Shown here: positions 1 through 7,872 of the stretch, in pieces
Numbering within the stretch: position 1 is the first letter of the stretch
How the letters are laid out: each line of letters starts with the position of its first letter
Source: Paraburkholderia sp. ZP32-5
GTDB taxonomy: Bacteria; Pseudomonadota; Gammaproteobacteria; Burkholderiales; Burkholderiaceae
Reading direction: 5' to 3'
NCBI RefSeq assembly: GCF_021390495.1
Contig: NZ_JAJEJP010000002.1
Location: 1,798,001 to 1,862,000, forward strand
DNA: 64,000 nt
Position numbers and translations under genes: made by a program
The notes under the pieces: model-generated
Told to the model about the DNA's origin: nothing
Database searches by the model: none
Seen by the model: only the letters and a program-made list of their open reading frames with translations

Positions 1-2
1 GG

Positions 3-359
3 CCGCGTCGACCCATGCTGAGCTGGGCGGATCAACTGGCAAAAATGGGGCGAAATAGCACGCAACCATTGGGCAAGTTACGCTTTAATCACTATGATCA
101 GGTGATTCAGGCGGCGCTTGCCGGTCAGGGTATTGCGTTAGGCCGAATCGCGCTGATCGAACCGTTGCTCGCTGACGGGAAGCTGGTTGCGCTTTCAGAT
201 GGAATCTCCGGACGCACGAGTGCCTACGGCTATTGGCTTTATCAGGCCGAATCCAATCCGCGCCAGGACGTGCTTGATGTCATCGCGTGGATCCGTACGG
301 AAGCGTTCGCGGTCGAAGCCGTCATCGACCGCGTCCTTAATAGACAATCCGCGCGCTAG
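3..359 (+). CDS. LysR-type regulator, C-terminal part (gene cut by window start)
   Basis: The reading frame is open to the left edge, so only the last ~118 residues are present. The segment resembles the end of the effector-binding domain of GcvA-like LysR regulators: a stretch with AALAGQGIALGRIALIEPLL, followed by a strand-helix ending in DVIAWIRTEA. The DNA-binding domain lies outside the window. It would regulate transcription in the cytoplasm; its target cannot be told from here. The DapF-family gene starts 70 bases downstream on the same strand. Family membership is fairly safe, anything more specific is not. Confidence 0.7.
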   Translation, partial: PRRPMLSWADQLAKMGRNSTQPLGKLRFNHYDQVIQAALAGQGIALGRIALIEPLLADGKLVALSDGISGRTSAYGYWLYQAESNPRQDVLDVIAWIRTEAFAVEAVIDRVLNRQSAR

Positions 360-429
360 TTGCGCTACGGGCAAGCGTAAGATCACAACGACTTCCATCT
401 ATTTCTCCCTGTCGACCCTGGAAACATCA

Positions 430-1263
430 ATGGAGATCCCCTTTCTTAAAATGCACGCAAACGGAGACGATTTCGCCATCGTCGATCTACGTGGACAAGA
501 GAACTTTATCGATGGCATGCTTGCCCGGCAGCTTGGCGATCGTAACCGGGGGATCGGATTCAATCAGCTCGCGATGCTGTCAGACTGTGACGACGCGGTT
601 GCACGGCTTACTTTCTGGAACGCAGACGGCTCGACACTAGATACTTGTGGAAGCGCAACGCGAGGCGTCGCGTGGAAGCTGATGCGGGGCGCCGGATCTT
701 CTTCGGTTGTTGTTAAGACCAACCGCGGGCTGCTAACGTGTTTAGAAGAGAACGACCTGATATCAGTAGAGATGGGTGTACCCCTCACGGAATGGCAGGA
801 TGTACCGATCTCGGAAGATATCGATACGCTGACGCTTCCCTTACCCGGTACTCCAAGCGCTTGCAGTATGGGAAATCCTCACTGCACGTTCTTCGTCGAT
901 AATCTTGAGGAAATAGACTTGGAGGTGTTCGGCCCGAAGTTTGAAACTCATCTGTTGTTTCCGCTAAAGACCAATGTCCATGTTGTTCAGATCATCGACC
1001 GCGCTCGAATTCGGCTGCGTATCTGGGAGCGTGGTGGCGGCATCCCGTTGGGTTCAGGGTCATGTTCGTGCGGCGCCGTCGTGAACGGGATCAGGCGCGG
1101 CCTGCTTGAAAACGCCGTCCAGGTTGAATGCGACGGTGGGAAAGTTACGGTACGGTGGGACGGGATCGGGAGCGTGTTTCTCACCGGGCCGGTTGAGCCA
1201 AGCTTTGAGGCCATCTGGGTTGGCGTGATTGGGCCAAAACATATTCCCGGTAACAGGAAGTGA
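430..1263 (+). CDS. DapF-family epimerase/racemase with altered catalytic pair
   Basis: The product is 277 residues, the usual size for diaminopimelate epimerase, with both halves of the fold. I place the start at ATG 430 because homology begins with MEIPFLKMHANGDDF; the frame is open upstream without family similarity. The first catalytic cysteine is present (Cys73, in DTCGSATRG) and the GNPHC motif is present around 149-152. In the second motif the canonical ETLACGTGAC reads IPLGSGSCSC, so the position of the second catalytic cysteine is Ser209. A cofactor-independent cysteine pair is normally needed for DapF racemisation, so the substrate may be another amino acid or activity may be reduced. 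It lies in a lower-GC patchwork, not in a lysine gene context. Confidence 0.75.
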   Translation: MEIPFLKMHANGDDFAIVDLRGQENFIDGMLARQLGDRNRGIGFNQLAMLSDCDDAVARLTFWNADGSTLDTCGSATRGVAWKLMRGAGSSSVVVKTNRGLLTCLEENDLISVEMGVPLTEWQDVPISEDIDTLTLPLPGTPSACSMGNPHCTFFVDNLEEIDLEVFGPKFETHLLFPLKTNVHVVQIIDRARIRLRIWERGGGIPLGSGSCSCGAVVNGIRRGLLENAVQVECDGGKVTVRWDGIGSVFLTGPVEPSFEAIWVGVIGPKHIPGNRK

Positions 1264-1691
1264 AATCCATTCATCATTGAAGATGAAGTACTGCCATCTT
1301 CCAGATCGCTGCGAGCGTGAGTGGCGTACGTCATCTGAATTCAGGAAGGCAACATGCTCGGATCGGGAAATCTACCTTTCGACCCGATGCAGGCATTGCT
1401 CGCCATAGTGACCAGAATCGGCAATGCAGACGCCCACAATCCCTATCCAAGAGAAGGCGCTACCTTTGCGCAGACGGTCGACTAGCCGTTGAGCATGCGC
1501 TGGCACGACGTGCTCTGCATAGTTGCGGTCTTTCCAGTCCCCACGGCACGTCGTACCACGCATGGACAGTCAAACCGCCTCCCGCTTTGCCAACCACCTC
1601 TCGATCTCCTGCGGCATCAGGCGACGCGTGCGTCCAAAGAGAACCACGGATTGGGTTCGTTCCTAGACATGCAGAAAAAATTTCCCGAGGT
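1264..1691. other. Gene-poor stretch
   Basis: No reading frame here looks like a protein I recognise on either strand; the open frames overlap one another and have no credible start regions. The stretch separates the DapF-family gene from a promoter-like region and a chimeric dxs fragment, and may be decayed DNA. Confidence 0.4.
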
Positions 1692-1754
1692 AATTGCAGT
1701 TGCAATTCTGTGCTGCCACGATACAATGCCCGTCGAAACTGTTGCAGTTGCAAT
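1692..1754. promoter_or_regulatory. Two-copy palindromic operator candidate
   Basis: A 13-base sequence, TTGCAGTTGCAAT, occurs exactly twice, at 1694-1706 and 1742-1754, 48 bases apart. The first copy extends to a perfect inverted repeat, AATTGCA-GT-TGCAATT (1692-1707). An AT-rich segment follows at about 1768-1792 and an AGGAG ribosome site with an ATG lies at 1836-1851. Repeated palindromes before a promoter-like region suggest binding sites of a dimeric regulator. No regulator can be assigned. Confidence 0.45.
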
Positions 1755-1835
1755 CGTCGTGAATCGATTTTTTTTGCGCACATATATATAGCTTTCTCAG
1801 CAATCCGTGCGACAGAACTACCTGCAATCCTATTC

Positions 1836-1890
1836 AGGAGACACGCCAATGGACTCCATCGTTGATCGTCGCTCTGTATCCCGAACATGA
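1836..1890 (+). other. Orphan translation start (RBS plus 13-codon ORF)
   Basis: AGGAG at 1836-1840 sits eight bases before ATG 1849. The frame reads [13 protein letters not shown] and then stops at 1888-1890. From about 1872 another frame shows good similarity to the C-terminal part of DXS. This looks like the 5' end of one gene joined to the 3' part of dxs by a deletion or rearrangement. Confidence 0.4.
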
Positions 1891-2522
1891 CAGTGATGGC
1901 CGCATCGAACGAAAATGAATGTCGCCAGATGCTATACACGGCTTTACAACACGCAGGTCCCACTGCCGCTCGTTATCCACGGGGTGCAGGCCCCGGCGTC
2001 GCGACCATCAGGCAGATGGCACAGATTCCAATCGGCAAAGGTGAGATGTGCCGTCAGACCTCTCAGCCATCCGGCAAACGCATCGCGATCCTCCCATTCG
2101 GTACGATGGTGGCGCCCGCATTGGACGCAGCCGAGCAACTCAATGCCACGGTCGCGAACATGCGTTTCGTGAAACCACTCGATGTCGATCTGATTCGCCA
2201 ACTTGCCGGGACGCACGATGCCATCATCACGGTCGAGGAAGGTTGTGTGATGGGAGGCGCTGGTTCGGCCTGTATGGAAGTCCTATTGGCGAGTGAGATT
2301 GTCCGACCCGCACTGCAACTGGGCCTGGCCGACCGTTTCATCGACCACGGGGACCCCGCAAAGCTGCTCGCTGAATGCGGCCTCGACGGCGCGGGTATTG
2401 CGAATGCGATCCGTGAACAATTCTTTGGTCGTCTAGCTCCGAGCGCGTTAGACATGGGTGGACAGTCGCTGGACCGCGTCGATACCGCCGCGTTCGCGAA
2501 ACGATCTGCAAGGACAGCATGA
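1872..2522 (+). pseudogene. dxs: 1-deoxy-D-xylulose-5-phosphate synthase, 3' fragment
   Basis: DXS joins pyruvate and glyceraldehyde 3-phosphate in the MEP isoprenoid pathway and is about 620 residues long. Only the last ~215 residues are here. Similarity starts at [20 protein letters not shown], runs through [20 protein letters not shown] and VTVEEG-like and GGAGSA-like motifs, and ends in the transketolase C-terminal domain. A stop at 1863-1865 in the same frame closes the upstream side, and the thiamine-diphosphate and pyrimidine-binding domains are missing. An ATG at 1887 could allow translation, but the piece cannot form a DXS active site. I call it a remnant. Confidence 0.8.
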
Positions 2523-2678
2523 ATTCTCTCGGGAGTGCGCTACCCGGTCAGTACTCGACGTGAACGAAAACCTTAAAGTACAGCTGGGCACTTGCCCGAA
2601 TAGCGAGCGTGTTGAGATACGCGGGAAAGCGTCGATCCAAGGACGCGTCAACGTCTTGACTCACTTTTAGGAGTTGTG

Positions 2679-3566
2679 ATGCGAACACATGTTGGATTCA
2701 TCGGCTTGGGCGTGATGGGCACACCCATGGCGCTCAACATGGCCAGAAGCGGCACGCCACTGCTGGCCTGGAGCCGTTCCAGTACAAAATACGACGCGCT
2801 ACGCGGTGTAGGGGCGCAAGTTGCCGAGCTACCCGACGACGTATTTTCTCAGTGTGAAGTCGTCATGCTGATGCTCGCCAACGATCGTGCAATAGACGAT
2901 GTTCTGGGTCGAGGAACTCCAAACTTTAGAACTCGTGTAACCGATCACATCATCGTGAACATGAGCACGACGTCCGCTGAGTACTCGCAGTTGCTTGCTG
3001 CCGAGATTCGCGCCAACGGCGGTCGGTACGTGGAAGCGCCTGTTTCCGGATCACGCAAACCGGCCGAGACCGGGCAACTTGTCGTCATGCTGGCCGGCTT
3101 ACCTGAGGACGTTGAAAAGGTCCGCGTACTCGTGCAGCCCCTGTGCCGCGAAAGCTTCCTGTGCGGCGACGTCCCACGCGCCTTGACGATGAAACTCGCT
3201 GTGAACCTGTTTCTTATCACTATGGTCACGGGCCTGACCGAAGCAACGCATTTCGCCGAACGCCAGGGCATAGACCTGGCGTTGTTCGCCAGTATATTGA
3301 ACGCTGGCCCGATGAGCAGCGACGTCTCACGTGTGAAGCTCGACAAACTCGTTGCGCAGGACTTCTCCGTCCAGGCTGCTATCACGGACGTGCTGAAAAA
3401 TAGTCGGCTCGTGGTCGAGGCTGCCCGTAACGCTGGTGTTGCCTCTCCGTTGATGGACATCTGCCTGGCGCTTTACGGGGATGCCGAGATGCTAGGGTTC
3501 GGCACCGACGACATGTGCGCTGTCGTCAAGGCGATCGAAAAGCGCACGGACGGACATTCACAATGA
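2679..3566 (+). CDS. NAD(P)-dependent beta-hydroxyacid dehydrogenase (3-hydroxyisobutyrate dehydrogenase family)
   Basis: The product is 295 residues, a normal family length. The N-terminal Rossmann motif GFIGLGVMGTPMALNMARSG is clear, followed by the substrate-binding signature EAPVSGSRKPAETGQL and the helix with MKLAVN, where Lys172 is the expected catalytic lysine. Such enzymes oxidise 3-hydroxyisobutyrate, tartronate semialdehyde or related hydroxyacids in the cytosol; the substrate is unknown here. ATG 2679 is preferred to GTG 2676 because AGGAG at 2669-2673 is five bases before it. The truncated hydrolase frame follows within 30 bases, so the two may once have formed an operon. Confidence 0.85.
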   Translation: MRTHVGFIGLGVMGTPMALNMARSGTPLLAWSRSSTKYDALRGVGAQVAELPDDVFSQCEVVMLMLANDRAIDDVLGRGTPNFRTRVTDHIIVNMSTTSAEYSQLLAAEIRANGGRYVEAPVSGSRKPAETGQLVVMLAGLPEDVEKVRVLVQPLCRESFLCGDVPRALTMKLAVNLFLITMVTGLTEATHFAERQGIDLALFASILNAGPMSSDVSRVKLDKLVAQDFSVQAAITDVLKNSRLVVEAARNAGVASPLMDICLALYGDAEMLGFGTDDMCAVVKAIEKRTDGHSQ

Positions 3567-3592
3567 GATGCGTGCGTATCGACGCTGCGTGA

Positions 3593-4231
3593 AGTTCTGG
3601 ACGAGACAGGTGTCTGGGGTCGAGCGCCTGGAACGTTCATGTCGATCGCGATTCAGCGAAGCAGACTCTGGCTCGGGAGATTCCTGCAGGCTTACATATT
3701 GTCGCTTTCTCGATGGGCGGCTATCTCGCGTTAGAGCACACGCTGGCGAACCCGCAACAGGTAAGGTCACCGGTAATCGTCGCTGCATCGGCCAGAGGGC
3801 TCACAACGCAAGAGAAGGTTCGCCGTCAACGCATGCTGGAACAGCTCTCGAAGCGTCCGTATGCAGGAATTTCGACGGCTCAGCTAAGCGCCTATCTTGG
3901 ACCAACCAGCGCCGAGGATTCGCAAGCAACCGAAACGATCATTGAAATGGACCGAACGTTCGGCGGCAAAGTATTGCAGGCACAGATTCGAGCCACGATG
4001 GAACGTCCCGATCTCGTCTCGTCATTGGGCGCAATTGGATGCCCTGTGCTCATCGTTGGCTCGATGCGCGACAACATGGTACGAGCGGAAGATCTGCAGG
4101 AGATGAACGCATATATTCCGGATTGCCGTCTTCGGTTATTTGAGGGACCTGGTCACATGATCCCGCTCGAATCTCCTCAACAGCTGGCGATGGCGATTTC
4201 TTCCTTCTATGAGGTTCTGCAGTTGTCGTGA
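3593..4231 (+). pseudogene. Alpha/beta hydrolase, N-terminally truncated
   Basis: From about 3635 the frame reads like an alpha/beta hydrolase of the MhpC type, with the nucleophile elbow AFSMGG (Ser codon 3710-3712), the acid loop near GSMRDNM and the catalytic His in GPGHMIP. The first strands and the oxyanion-hole region, roughly 60 residues, are missing: the frame is closed by a stop at 3590-3592 and has no ATG or GTG before ATG 3713, which starts at the elbow itself. The catalytic triad is intact but the fold would not be. It is probably a broken gene, perhaps cut by the same events as the dxs fragment upstream. Confidence 0.65.
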
Positions 4232-4263
4232 TGCTGCGCAATACACAATGAGCGTGCGCAATC

Positions 4264-4527
4264 TCAACGGAGTGACGGCTCCTCCACTTCGTCCAGAAAT
4301 CTGCCGATGACATCCATGTAGTACGCGATGCTAACGCGTACTTCAGTCGCGCTCGGAAATGAGCCGCCGGGCACTCGCATTACCTCCGCAGTAAGCGCGT
4401 TAAGCCGCAAGTCACGCAGACGCGTCGCCGCCAGCAATTTGCGCAACCAGCCCGCAGCAGAAAACAACCGCGCTCCATCCACGCGAGCCTTGTGTCCCCA
4501 TTCCAGCCCAAAGAAAAATTTGACAGA
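4264..4527 (-). other. Unrecognised open frame, possible gene remnant
   Basis: On the minus strand a frame is open from the stop at 4528-4530 down to the stop at 4264, giving about 87 residues. It contains FFFGLEWGHKARVDGARLF and ends in AYYMDVIGRFLDEVEE. Amino-acid content looks protein-like rather than shadow-like, but there is no ATG (only GTG 4482) and no ribosome site. Its upstream end lies beside the yqjI promoter. I cannot assign a family; it may be the tail of a decayed gene. Confidence 0.25.
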
Positions 4528-4567
4528 CTATCTTAAGATATATATCTTAAGATGCATCTTAAGATAT
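4520..4567 (+). promoter_or_regulatory. yqjI-yqjH promoter with three palindromic operators
   Basis: A consensus -35 box TTGACA lies at 4520-4525. Over the expected -10 position are three exact copies of the palindrome ATCTTAAGAT, at 4530-4539, 4544-4553 and 4556-4565. Copies start 14 and 12 bases apart. The first is part of a longer palindrome, TATCTTAAGATA (4529-4540). PadR repressors of the YqjI type bind AT-rich inverted repeats over their own promoters, so autorepression together with yqjH is the simple reading. Confidence 0.75.
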
Positions 4568-4584
4568 TCAACGGAGTTTCCCAG

Positions 4585-5679
4585 ATGCGTCATCCCCATC
4601 GTTTCTCCGGCCCGCGCGGCGCGCACGATCGTTTCCACGCCGGCTCCGGCCGTCCTTCGCTGCATGCGCTGTGGCAGGCGCTCGTTCAACAGCATGGTTA
4701 TCAAGGCTCACGTGGCGAGCCGACCACAGGCTTCGACCGGGCCGCCGGCGCGCAAACCGATCAGCGCGCGCACGTCGCAGACGATCCGAGGTCCCAGCGC
4801 GGATGGCACCATCGCTGGTATTGCGGCTCACGTCACGGCTCACCTCGTGACTGGCACGGCGTCGACGGCAACGAGCATGGCCGCCGCGGTCACCACGAGT
4901 TTTACGCAGACGCAGATGCGAAGGCGAACGCGCCCCAGCGCGACCTCCACAGCCGCGACGATTTCAACCGCCCTGATCACCCACGAGACCCCGCCTCCGC
5001 TTCCCCCCGCGAACACTTCCTATACGCACTGTGGCACGCAATCGGCCGCCATCACGACCACCGCGCCGGCGGCCGTGGCGGGCGCTTCGGCGGCGGCCCT
5101 GGCGGTTTCGGCGGCGATGGCGACGGCTTTCCGCGCGGCCGCAAATTCAGCTCCGACGATCTGCAACTGCTGCTGCTCGCGCTGATCGAAGCGCAGCCGA
5201 GCCATGGCTACGAGTTGATCAAGGCGCTGGAAACGCGCTCGAACGGCTTCTATGCCCCGAGCCCCGGCATGGTTTATCCGGCGCTCACCTATCTGGAAGA
5301 ACTCGGCTACGTGACCGTGCAACTGGAAGGCAATCGCAAGCGCTACGAATTGTCGGATGCGGGCCGCGCGTATCTGGGTACGAACCGCGAGCGCGTCGAG
5401 CTGATGCTCGCCAAACTGACGCATATCGCTCGCAAGATGGATTCGGTGCGCCGCGCGTTTGCCGGCGAGGAACCGGCGGATGTCAGCGAAGGCGGCTGGG
5501 TGCCCGAGTTGAACGAAGCACGCCGCACGCTGAAAACCGCGCTGCTGCGCCGTGATAACGCACCGGCCGACGAACAGCGCCGCATCGCCGCGATCCTCAT
5601 GCGCGCGGCGAAGGAAATCGAAGGGACTCGCCAAGGCCCGAGCGAAGGCACGGACGACGGCGCCGAACCCGTTGTCTGA
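4585..5679 (+). CDS. yqjI: PadR-family metal-responsive repressor, YqjI-like, long His-rich extension
   Basis: The PadR winged-helix domain begins near residue 188 (DLQLLLLALIEAQ, SHGYELIKALE, SPGMVYPALTYLEELGYV) and is followed by the C-terminal dimerisation helices. E. coli YqjI is a PadR repressor with a short His/Cys-rich N-terminus that senses nickel/iron and represses yqjH; the next gene here is the yqjH homologue, which supports the assignment. The extension is about 185 residues, far longer than in E. coli, rich in His, Gly, Asp and Arg but with a single Cys. It holds two related segments, LHALWQAL (26-33) and LYALWHAI (146-153). ATG 4585 is chosen because ACGGAG at 4571-4576 precedes it; an in-frame ATG at 4552 lies inside the operator. 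Confidence 0.85.
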   Translation: MRHPHRFSGPRGAHDRFHAGSGRPSLHALWQALVQQHGYQGSRGEPTTGFDRAAGAQTDQRAHVADDPRSQRGWHHRWYCGSRHGSPRDWHGVDGNEHGRRGHHEFYADADAKANAPQRDLHSRDDFNRPDHPRDPASASPREHFLYALWHAIGRHHDHRAGGRGGRFGGGPGGFGGDGDGFPRGRKFSSDDLQLLLLALIEAQPSHGYELIKALETRSNGFYAPSPGMVYPALTYLEELGYVTVQLEGNRKRYELSDAGRAYLGTNRERVELMLAKLTHIARKMDSVRRAFAGEEPADVSEGGWVPELNEARRTLKTALLRRDNAPADEQRRIAAILMRAAKEIEGTRQGPSEGTDDGAEPVV

Positions 5680-5755
5680 AACACCCCGCTGCCTAACGCG
5701 CACAGCCTCGGAGCGCGCCAGCGCGCTCCACGAACCGAACAGGAGCAACACCCTT

Positions 5756-6592
5756 ATGCCGACTCAAGACCATCGCCCCGATCTCGCCGTCTATCGCGTA
5801 CGACATCCGTTGAAATTCCGGTTGCTGCAAGTCAAAACGGTGCACGCGCTGACCCCGCATCTGATTCGCGTCACCTTCACCGGCGACGATCTGCACGACT
5901 TCGTCTCCGCATCGTTCGACGACCACGTCAAGGTCTTCTTCCCCGAGCCCGGCGCCGACAAACCGACGCTGCCGCAAGCCGGTCCCGACGGCCCGATTTT
6001 TCCGGAAGGCCAGCGCCCGATCGCGCGCGATTTCACCCCACGTCGCTTCGATGCCGACGCGCGTGAACTCGATATCGAATTCGCGATGCACGAAGCCGGT
6101 CCCGCGGCAACGTGGGCCGCGCAGGCGAAAGTGGGTCAGTACCTGGGCATCGGCGGCCCGCGCGGCTCGCTGGTGATTCCGACCGGCTTCGACTGGCATC
6201 TGCTGATTGGCGACGACACCGCGCTGCCCGCCATCGCGCGCCGTCTCGAAGAACTGCCGGCCGGCGCGCGCGTCGCCTCGGTGATCGAGGTGGCCGATCC
6301 GTCGGCGCGTATCGACTTCGCGACGCAGGCCGAATTGCATGTCGTCTGGTGCTATCGCAACGATGCGGATGCACCGGCAAGTGCGCGCGGCGAAGCACTG
6401 CTACAGGCCGTGCACGAGACCTGGCTGCCGGAACACGGCGAAGGCTATGTATGGGCCGCCGGCGAAGCGGCGACGATCCGCGCAGTGCGTCAGCATCTGT
6501 GCGGCGAGCGCGGTATCGACAAAACGCGGATTCGCGCGGCGAGCTACTGGAAACAGGGGGCCGTCGCGGTCCACGAAACACTCGACGACTGA
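5756..6592 (+). CDS. yqjH: NADPH-dependent ferric-chelate reductase, siderophore-interacting protein family
   Basis: The product is 278 residues. It has an N-terminal FAD-binding barrel with the RDFTPRRF flavin signature and a C-terminal SIP nucleotide-binding domain ending in IRAASYWKQGAVAVHETLDD, typical of YqjH/ViuB proteins. These cytosolic flavoproteins reduce ferric siderophore complexes and so release iron. ATG 5756 is preceded by AGGAG at 5741-5745. The gene lies 76 bases after the YqjI-like repressor on the same strand, so both are likely read from the triple-operator promoter. In E. coli the pair is divergent; here it is co-directional. The metal that relieves repression cannot be read from sequence. 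Confidence 0.9.
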   Translation: MPTQDHRPDLAVYRVRHPLKFRLLQVKTVHALTPHLIRVTFTGDDLHDFVSASFDDHVKVFFPEPGADKPTLPQAGPDGPIFPEGQRPIARDFTPRRFDADARELDIEFAMHEAGPAATWAAQAKVGQYLGIGGPRGSLVIPTGFDWHLLIGDDTALPAIARRLEELPAGARVASVIEVADPSARIDFATQAELHVVWCYRNDADAPASARGEALLQAVHETWLPEHGEGYVWAAGEAATIRAVRQHLCGERGIDKTRIRAASYWKQGAVAVHETLDD

Positions 6593-6639
6593 GCATCGGC
6601 CACCGATGCCCGCCGTACGTAAAGCGATTTCGAATCGTT

Positions 6640-7803
6640 TTACTGATCGATCACGAAGCCGTCGAAATGCGGTCGCATCGAAATCGGTTTGACGAGCGGC
6701 GGGCGGATTTTCTGCGCGTCGGGCAGCAGGTTCATGCCGAGCCCCGGTCCGCTCGGAATATCGACGAAGCCTTCGCGCGGCAACGGCACCTGATCGACGA
6801 TATCGCTTCCCAGGTGCGTGCCGGTCGATTCGAACACGCCGGCCTCGAAACCGGTCGCATATTCCTGAATCGCGAAGTTGGGAATCGCCGCAGCGACCTG
6901 CAGACATGCGGCAAGCCCGATCGGCGACAGCGGATTGTGCGGCACGACCTGCACGTGATGCGCTTCCGCCATCGCAGCCACCTTCTTCGCCCCGGTGATG
7001 CCGCCGCACACCGCGACATCGACTCGTGCATATTCGACCGCGTTGCGTGCGAGCAGCGCCTGGAACTCGTAGATCGTGCAGAAGCGTTCGCCGGTAGCGA
7101 TCGGCACGCGAATACGATCCGCGACACGCGCCATCGCATCGGCGTTTTCCGGGCGAATCGGATCTTCGACGAACATCGGCGTATCGGCTTCGATGCCATT
7201 GGTGAACGTCACCGCTTCGGCCGGCGTCAATCGGCGATGCAATTCGACGAGCAGATCCACACGATCGCCGACGACTTCGCGCATCCGGTGCACGTTGTCG
7301 ATCGCATCGTGCATCTTGCGGATATGGGTCTTGAAGTAGACCTTGTCGTTGCCTTCGTCGAGGAACGGATTGATGTGGCCGAACGCGTTGTAGCCCGCCT
7401 CCATCTTGCGCTGGCATTCCTCCAGCACTTTCTCGATGCTGCTTTCGTAAATGTGCCCGTAAATACGAGCCTTTTTGCGCGCCGGGCCGCCGAGCAACTC
7501 GTAGATCGGCACGTTCAGCGCCTTGCCCTTGATGTCCCACAACGCGATATCGATCGCGGAAATCGCCGCATTGATCGCGAGCCCCTGGAAGTAGCTGAAG
7601 CGATGCATGACGTTCCAGTGATGCTCGATATCGAATGCGCGCTTGCCGACCAGATATTCGGCGAAGCGCTGGATCGCGGTGCCCGCTGCTTCAATATGCC
7701 CCCAGATGCCGGCTTCGCCGTAACCCGTGATGCCTTCGTCCGTGTCGATGCGCACAAACATGAACTGGCCGACGTGCAGCGGCTCAACCTTGGTGATCTT
7801 CAT
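6640..7803 (-). CDS. Enolase-superfamily sugar-acid dehydratase (mandelate racemase/galactonate dehydratase type)
   Basis: This is a 387-residue member of the mandelate racemase/muconate lactonising enzyme group with the capping domain first and the TIM barrel after it. Visible features are the barrel ligands in VELHRR, VEDPIRPEN and ATGERF, and the downstream VPHNPLSP segment seen in galactonate/mannonate dehydratases. Such enzymes dehydrate acid sugars to 2-keto-3-deoxy acids. Substrate is not assignable. ATG 7803 is chosen over GTG 7809 because AGGAG lies five bases upstream of the ATG and directly abuts the GTG. It is downstream of the MHS transporter on the same strand, separated by 69 bases, so uptake and dehydration of one compound is likely. 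Confidence 0.8.
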   Translation of the reverse strand: MKITKVEPLHVGQFMFVRIDTDEGITGYGEAGIWGHIEAAGTAIQRFAEYLVGKRAFDIEHHWNVMHRFSYFQGLAINAAISAIDIALWDIKGKALNVPIYELLGGPARKKARIYGHIYESSIEKVLEECQRKMEAGYNAFGHINPFLDEGNDKVYFKTHIRKMHDAIDNVHRMREVVGDRVDLLVELHRRLTPAEAVTFTNGIEADTPMFVEDPIRPENADAMARVADRIRVPIATGERFCTIYEFQALLARNAVEYARVDVAVCGGITGAKKVAAMAEAHHVQVVPHNPLSPIGLAACLQVAAAIPNFAIQEYATGFEAGVFESTGTHLGSDIVDQVPLPREGFVDIPSGPGLGMNLLPDAQKIRPPLVKPISMRPHFDGFVIDQ

Positions 7804-7872
7804 TTCCACTCCTATGTCGCGACCTTCAGGTCTCTGAAAAGCTCGATATGTTGTTGACGAACCGGCACGTGC

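Noticed and set aside
1317..1865. 182-residue plus-strand ORF between the DapF-like gene and dxs fragment
   Set aside because: Composition is Arg/Ser/His-rich like a shadow, several other frames overlap it, and it runs through the candidate operator and RBS region.
6112..7857. 581-codon plus-strand frame across yqjH and the dehydratase gene
   Set aside because: It overlaps two well-supported genes on either strand and has no family similarity.
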